DNA of 64,000 nucleotides, from NCBI GenBank assembly GCA_037975125.1, contig CM075854.1, positions 66,435,071-66,499,070 of the forward strand. The letters run 5' to 3'. Below are positions 58,522 through 64,000 of this stretch, piece by piece. A program made the translations under genes and the position numbers. Source of the DNA: Latrodectus hesperus. Taxonomy: Eukaryota > Arthropoda > Arachnida > Araneae > Theridiidae. Below the pieces are notes generated by a model. That model saw only the letters and a list, made by a program, of their open reading frames with translations. It was not told the origin of the DNA and made no database searches. Within the stretch, counting starts at the first letter, position 1, and the number at the start of each line of letters is the position of its first letter.

Positions 58522-58650
58522 AGAGATGCTGACAATGAAATAAATTTGAACTCAGAAGAGATAGAAAAAACGGGAGAACCTTCTCCAGGATGTTCACACT
58601 GGAATCAATCCACAGTTTCTCAAATGGAAGACAGTGATAAACTTTGGGAA
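58522..58650 (+). CDS. Array exon B3 (43 codons, phase 0-0)
   Basis: As B1 but EPSPGCS, the A-type residue at this place. Acceptor ends 58521, donor at 58651. Open. Confidence 0.66.
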
Positions 58651-58904
58651 GTAAGTTTCAGTTATTAAAAGTGAATATTAAATATTTTTTATGATTTGGC
58701 TTATAAGAAATTTTACAGAATATCCTCTAATGTCCATGTTTCTAACCTCCATGTGTTAATTTCTCATAGCTGTGTTAAAAATCATGTTTCAGTATACTGG
58801 CCAAGTGGTACTATACTAGCCAAGTATTTCATTATAGATAAGCTTTGCCTTACAGCTGCAAACTTCAAATGTTACAATTGACGAAAGGACTATAGTAGGC
58901 TAAT

Positions 58905-60075
58905 AATATCAGTCCAGGAGCTGATGGAATTAGCTATCATATGGTTCAACATTTAACTCCAGACTACTATCAAACATACTCTCTTTATTTGTTTAATAGG
59001 ATCTGAACTGAAAATGTATTTCAGAATCTTTGGGACGAAGCAAAAGAGATTCCTTTCCTGAGTCCTGGTAAAGATTCTTCTGATTCTCTGAATTATCACC
59101 TTATAGCTCTGACCAGTTGCTTATGTGAAACTCAAATATATGATAAATGCTCATCTCACATATATTTTAGAAAAAATGTATTTATACTTTTCAGAGAGGT
59201 TTCTGTAAAAGAAGGTCCACTTTTGACAGCATCTCTTATGTGGAAACCCATATTCGAAATGCTTTTGTAGGAAGAAATCATCTAATTTCCATTTCTGCAT
59301 GAAGACAAACTTTCATAACGATTCTATTACTTACATTAATAATACATAAATCTCATTGGTCAAGGAGATGAAATTTCTTCATGTAGTATTCAACAACAGA
59401 TACAAAACATGCAGTTAACATTTTTTCTGTATGTTTTTATCTGTGCAAAAAGTGTGTGATTGCTTAATATCCTCAAGATAATTTTAAACACATCTTGTGA
59501 TGTTGATCGCTCTTCACTCCTTTGAAACTACCAATCATTAATTTTATTTCACACTGATAACATATATTGTTTACAAATCTTCTAGATCTTCTATCTTTAA
59601 ATGTGGATTGGACATAATTCATCACTTTGTTATGTTATTCCTCATATTACCCATCCAAAGTCTACGTAATTTTTCATCAATTTCCAGTAAACATGTAACA
59701 AATTCAGATGTGTCAATTACTATTGTAAGATCATGTCTGTCCCTCATCATCTATGACATTCCTGCACTTATGAGATCATATTGTTTCTCATATAGAATCT
59801 CACCATTTCTCACTTTTGTCAAAACGTTTATGTGGTTTTCTGCTCTATGTGATGTTGGATTCAATTAATTGACCATTTTGTTGATTCGCCTTGGTATAAT
59901 CCAAAAATTACAAGAATTAAACTCTTTGCTCGATATAGGAAAACAAACATATCAGCTATTTTCCAGCAGATTCTTTTTATCTGATCGCTGTCAGTATGCT
60001 TTGTAAACAAGAGCATTCATATATAGTTCAAAAACTGCTGGACATTTTGGCTGTGAGGTATATTGATAACATTAC
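58905..60075 (+). pseudogene. LINE relic in unit B3
   Basis: Third copy of the same relic, with a 9-base loss (one AAAGTCC-type repeat near 59658) relative to B1 and B2. Confidence 0.8.
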
Positions 60076-60537
60076 TCTTAGTTATACCCTTCATTCATCC
60101 TTAAATTACCTGTAAAAATTTTCAGTTATAAACATTTAATTTTGTCATATCTGCCATTTCTGTTAATACTTTATTTTTTACCTTAATTAACCTTAATACT
60201 TATTTTTTATTAATTTAATTTGATAAAATAATATATATTATACCCTGTTGAAGGTAAATGATAATTTTAGGGTTAAAAAATTAATTCTGCATATCATATG
60301 TTGTCATTCTTTTTTAAAAAGTTCTGCTCAAATATGGCTCAACTAGTTTTGAATGGCATCTCTTAGTCTGCTAATAAATTAGTATATTTTTGGCAAACAA
60401 ATTATATGGTTTTAAAAGAAGTTTGTTGCTTTCAATATAAAAAAGAATTTTTGTTGAAAGTTTCATTCATTAAAGGAATGTAATGAGATAGTTCAAAATT
60501 ATCAAATAAAACTGCAACAAAAAAATTTCTTTTTCAG

Positions 60538-60666
60538 AGAGATGCTGACAATGAAATAAATTTGAACTCAGAAGAGATAGAAAAAACAGGAGAACCTTCT
60601 CCAGGATGTTCACACTGGAATCAATCCACAGTTTCTCAAATGGAAGACAGTGATAAACTTTGGGAA
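60538..60666 (+). CDS. Array exon B4 (43 codons, phase 0-0)
   Basis: EPSPGCS form. Acceptor ends 60537, donor GAA|GTAAGT at 60667. Its intron has lost about 40 bases just after the donor and carries no LINE relic, leading into A-like intron sequence. Confidence 0.66.
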
Positions 60667-60760
60667 GTAAGTTTCAGATATTAAAATTTCATGTTTCTAA
60701 CTTCCATGTGTTAATTTCTCATAGCTGTGTTAAAAATCATGTTTCAGTATACTGGCCAAG

Positions 60761-61187
60761 TGGGATTAATAGTCACCCTATATAATTTGCACTTTTCCTT
60801 TTATTGTAATTATATTAACAGTTTTAGACATGAAGAAATGCAAACTCCTAAGTGAGTATATTTGTAAAGTTTTTGTTCCACTTCTTCGAGAAATAAGGTT
60901 GAGCCATATCATAAATGTAGTCAATGGAAATGTTTACATCTGCAATGAATGTTTTCTTGAATTGAGTTTCACACTGTATATATCATGTATGATTTTCATT
61001 AAAAATACTGAAATCCCAAATGGCATTTTTAATTTGGAATTATGTATTTGAAAAAGCTTCAAAATTAATTTATCTGGGTTTAATATTTAATAAAAACAAT
61101 GATACCCTTCATGAAATTAAAAAGATATGTAAGATAGTTAATAAAGGTTTTTTGGCTTAAAACATTTACTTAGATTTGCCTTATAGT
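60761..61187 (+). other. A-like array intron
   Basis: Follows the order of the A introns (GAAATGCAAACTCCTAAGTGAG, ATTTTTAATTTGGAATT, AAAACAATGATACC.T.CATGA) with clear divergence. No exon seen. Confidence 0.6.
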
Positions 61188-62868
61188 CCCCTCAGGTGAT
61201 TTATATTCCTTAAGTAAAAACATGGGTGTCACAATCCTGAAGTATCCCAGTGATCTGTTCTTTCTTTTCTCCTTTTTTATTCTTTATTTTCTTTGTGGTT
61301 GCCTTAAAAGAAGTTGAGGGTTCCCCTTAAGTTGCTATTAGCTTCTCCTGGGGATTAAACCATCCAGGTGTTTTCATTGTGTGCATACCCATGCCCTTGG
61401 AAGGGGGGTTTCTTGTAAGTGAGATCTGCTGAGACTAACATTTTACTTTGGCCTCTGCTTCAGGGAAAGGAAAAGTTTGCTGTGGTCCTCTCAGAATATT
61501 TGTGAGGTGCAATCTGGAGACTTACTAGTGGAAATAGCTTATGCTACTCAAGCTTCCTGTTTCAGTAATATGTGTTTGCTGGCAAATATAGAAGTAAGTC
61601 TCACCTTATGCTAAATATTACTTGAATTATTTACATAGGTGTAATTTATGCTAAAGATTTGTTGAATTGCCTGATGGATAAGAGTTTCAAAAATCTTTAG
61701 AGCCAAAACAGCTGTGTTGTTATATTCATTAGTCAGAAAAGAGAAAATTGATAGATATGAATTATCTCATTCCAACTTTTGCTACAATAGCCTTCCACTA
61801 TTTATCAAAGTATCATATATGACGAATTTACTTTCCAGACTTGCATTCTAAATCCATTGCTGTGTTCTCAATACCAACAATTTTGACAATCGAGAAACAC
61901 TTTCAGCGGCAGAATTGCTCTTGTTGCATAGTAGTTGGCCTCGTTAGTTCAAATTGCACAGGAAAATGTTTCTGTGTCAATTGCCATAGTGACCACCCCT
62001 TTGAAGTTGACCTCAGTGGATATTTACAGAAGAAGTTTCAACAATAAAAGGAACATTTAACGTTCTTACCCGGAGACAAGGAAACTAATCACCTCTCGTA
62101 TACAGCAGTCCTTTGTAAGCTATGCTTGACTGATTCAAGAAAAGTTACTAGATCATCAACTACTCACCATTTTGTGTCAAAAATTTCCAGAGCATTGGAT
62201 TTTCTTGCTAGCAAGGGATACGAAATTATATTCTGTGGTGTACTTAATGGCAATGAAAAGACTAATGTAGCTGTATCTAATCCAACACAGCCATCAGCTT
62301 CAGTTTCTAATGTGAGAAAAAGCATGAAAAATTTTATATTTTCTCTTTCCTAGGAATTGTGGAACATGCAGGTCAGAAACAAACTGAATGCCATTATGCC
62401 ATATGCCTTCCTATTTTAAGTTTTACTGTTACGAAGTGTGGATGTTAAATTAACTTGCCTTTATTTTGAACCCATACATTTCACTTATTGACATCGTTTT
62501 ATGAATGAACTATATCTTTGGTGTGAAATGTGTAATGAGCCGTACACAGTTTATCATTTTAATTCCATGTTACAATTTTAACCAAAACCAATTAAATTTT
62601 TTAAAAGGGACCCACAATTTTTTTTGGTTTTTGAGAGCAATAAGTATTTTACGCTCTATTTGATTTATTTTGGAACTTTGTTATTATTTATGTAAATATT
62701 GATATTGTTAATTTTATATTTTAATTTTAATATATCAAATCTTTGTTTTATTGATATTTTAATGTTGCTTGGGTGTGTAAAAGAAAAAATAATAAAAGGT
62801 AATTTTCTTAAATTCCAAGTTTTGACATCTCTTTATGGTCCTGGTGTACAAAATCTAACAACCATTCG
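61188..62868 (+). mobile_element. Internally deleted copy of the full-length LINE
   Basis: It keeps the 5' end (CCCCTCAGG at 61188), the 5' UTR (CTTTGGCCTCTGCTTCAGG), ORF1 scraps (QSGDLLVEIAYATQASC near 61509; CCIVVGLVSSNCTGKCFCVN near 61921), then jumps to the RNase H end (FVSKISRALDFLASKGYEII near 62171; GNEKTNVAVSNPTQPSASVS) and the 3' UTR (TATTTTAATGTTGCTTGGGT), with degraded traces of the 3' hairpin and ACC tail up to about 62868. Endonuclease and RT are gone. Old and dead. Confidence 0.85.
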
Positions 62869-63740
62869 GACTTCAAAACCAGTTACTCTCTCTCTACAAA
62901 AATTTAATCTGTGTCTGCTCTAACATGCTTATCTAGACAGAAAAATATTTAAGATAATAATAGTTAATGATTTTAAAATTGAACTATGAACATTAATTTG
63001 AAATTTTGGGAAACTTGAAATCTAATAAAAGTTGAGGTAAATGGGTTTGATATATCAAAGATAATTTCTGGGTTCTGTCGTAAATTTTACTTTAATCTTT
63101 TTCAACTATTTTCAATTGATTATTTTTACAACTTTCATTCATAGATATGTGAATATATCAAGCTTTTAAAAGCATTTCTATTTTTATAAAATTTTATGTT
63201 AAAATTTTCATTTCAAAATAATTTTGTTATGTAAATCATTGTCAGTATCTACATCTGTAATTGTAATAGTTAATTTCTTTTATCATATGAAGGCAATAAA
63301 GTAATATATTTTGTTTTATACTATTGTGAAGATCAGTAAAATAGTTTTGGTTTGAGAAATAAATTCTGTTGGTCAACTCATCATGAATCAACTGATTCAT
63401 TTTGATGAAAAATGTTATGTTCAAGTATAGATGGCTTATTTTTGAGAAATATCTCTAGCTCTCTTAATAGTAAACTTAGTTTATGAATGAGAGTGCTATA
63501 TTAATAAAAGCTTATTTAGAAAGCTCTTATTAATGATCTTAGTTTATTAATGGATATAGATTAAAACTCTTCATTAGATTAATTAATAATACTAAATAAC
63601 CAATTAAATAAATTTATTTTTTTTAAAAAAATCTGTTTCTTTAACCCTTTGTATGCACATTTATTCAAATAATTTTTTGCATTTGGAGCACATTTAATTT
63701 TTTGGGGTAGAGTAGTTTGTAAGAACAGCATGTTTTATGC
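62869..63740. other. AT-rich flank with array-like sequence
   Basis: 62950-63200 resembles 53800-54020, and 63420-63475 resembles the pre-exon stretch of the arrays (GAGAAATATCTCTAGCTCTC against GGGAAATATTTCTGGCCTTC). The exon expected near 63635 is not there. Confidence 0.5.
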
Positions 63741-63748
63741 AATTATTA

Positions 63749-64000
63749 GAATTTATTGGCTTCCACCTTTTGTTTTTTTCCAAAACCTTTTTCTATCACT
63801 TGTCTGGCATATCTAGTAGTCTCTTTCACTATGCTATTCCAAAAATCTTCATTTAGGACTTCATTCAAAGCATCCGAAAGTTTAGGATTTGCACCTAGCC
63901 TTCGCAGACACTAAGGATTTATTCCAGACACTTCACGAAACCATTACATTAGGTACATTGTCTTTTTCTTCCCAAATCCATTAATCTAATTTCTGAGGAG
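63749..64000 (-). pseudogene. piggyBac-like transposase fragment at window edge
   Basis: Minus strand reads EVSGINP, a stop, [19 protein letters not shown] and [20 protein letters not shown], then [15 protein letters not shown] and a stop. The F.....I..ET.RYA.Q pattern is the entry of the DDE_Tnp_1_7 domain of piggyBac-family transposases. One internal stop is present; the rest lies to either side and is missing or outside the window. Confidence 0.65.

Larger units (their letters stand above)
54020..60760 (+). repeat. Tandem array B, ~2.02-kb units with exon
   Basis: Exon starts at 54477, 56499, 58522 and 60538 (periods 2022, 2023 and 2016). Units 1-3 contain exon, intron and the same LINE relic; unit 4 stops just after its exon near 60760. 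Sequence identity between units is very high. Past 60760 an A-type intron follows, so A and B are branches of one family. Confidence 0.93.

Noticed and set aside
42058..60760. CRISPR or satellite interpretation of the arrays
   Set aside because: Units are 1.8-2.0 kb with splice-flanked exons and shared transposon relics; no short repeat-spacer pattern exists and the genome is eukaryotic.

Overview
The window looks like nuclear DNA of an arthropod, most probably a spider or other arachnid. It is strongly AT-rich, gene-poor, long-introned and crowded with animal transposons (Tc1, mariner, DD41D, piggyBac, LINEs with RNase H, BEL/Pao, Ty3/Gypsy, tRNA-headed SINEs). The species assignment is inference. 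No prokaryotic gene organisation, rRNA or free-standing tRNA gene was seen. All alignments were made by eye.

Layout. 0-11 kb: a promoter-like repeat, a (TA)n microsatellite, a complete but dead Tc1-type element, a tRNA-SINE with target-site duplications, a LINE RNase H scrap, the 3' end of a Ty3/Gypsy element, and a two-level minisatellite. 13-17 kb: a BEL/Pao relic, a LINE 3' end, and the best intact host gene, a LicD/fukutin-like type II membrane protein on the + strand. 18-27 kb: a second SINE, several hairpins, a LINE scrap, a GC-rich island, and a DD41D transposon whose empty target site survives in a neighbouring duplicate. 27-29.7 kb, minus strand: five exons of a DUF4806-domain gene. 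Its last exon carries a tiny LINE-derived insertion, and exon C has two one-base disruptions in A-runs. 30.3-35.9 kb: a full-length non-LTR retrotransposon (minus strand) with 13-bp target-site duplications, ORF1 with zinc knuckles, and ORF2 with endonuclease, RT and RNase H. 36-37.9 kb: a second copy of the promoter-like repeat and another LINE scrap. 39-42 kb: a degenerate second LINE family.

38-61 kb, + strand, is the most interesting stretch: a tandem exon array. Five type-A exons (135-138 nt, about 1.82-kb period) and four type-B exons (129 nt, about 2.02-kb period) follow a truncated older copy. Each has an AG acceptor and a GTAAGT donor, is open throughout, and is symmetric phase 0-0, so any number can be spliced in frame. 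They would encode an acidic, Ser-rich repeat of 43-46 residues that I do not recognise. Type-A introns carry a shared mariner relic and type-B introns a shared LINE relic, so these insertions date the duplications. 61-64 kb: an internally deleted LINE copy and a piggyBac-like fragment at the right edge.

The likely host genes are the LicD-like gene, the DUF4806 gene and the exon-array gene. The rest is mostly transposon-derived.
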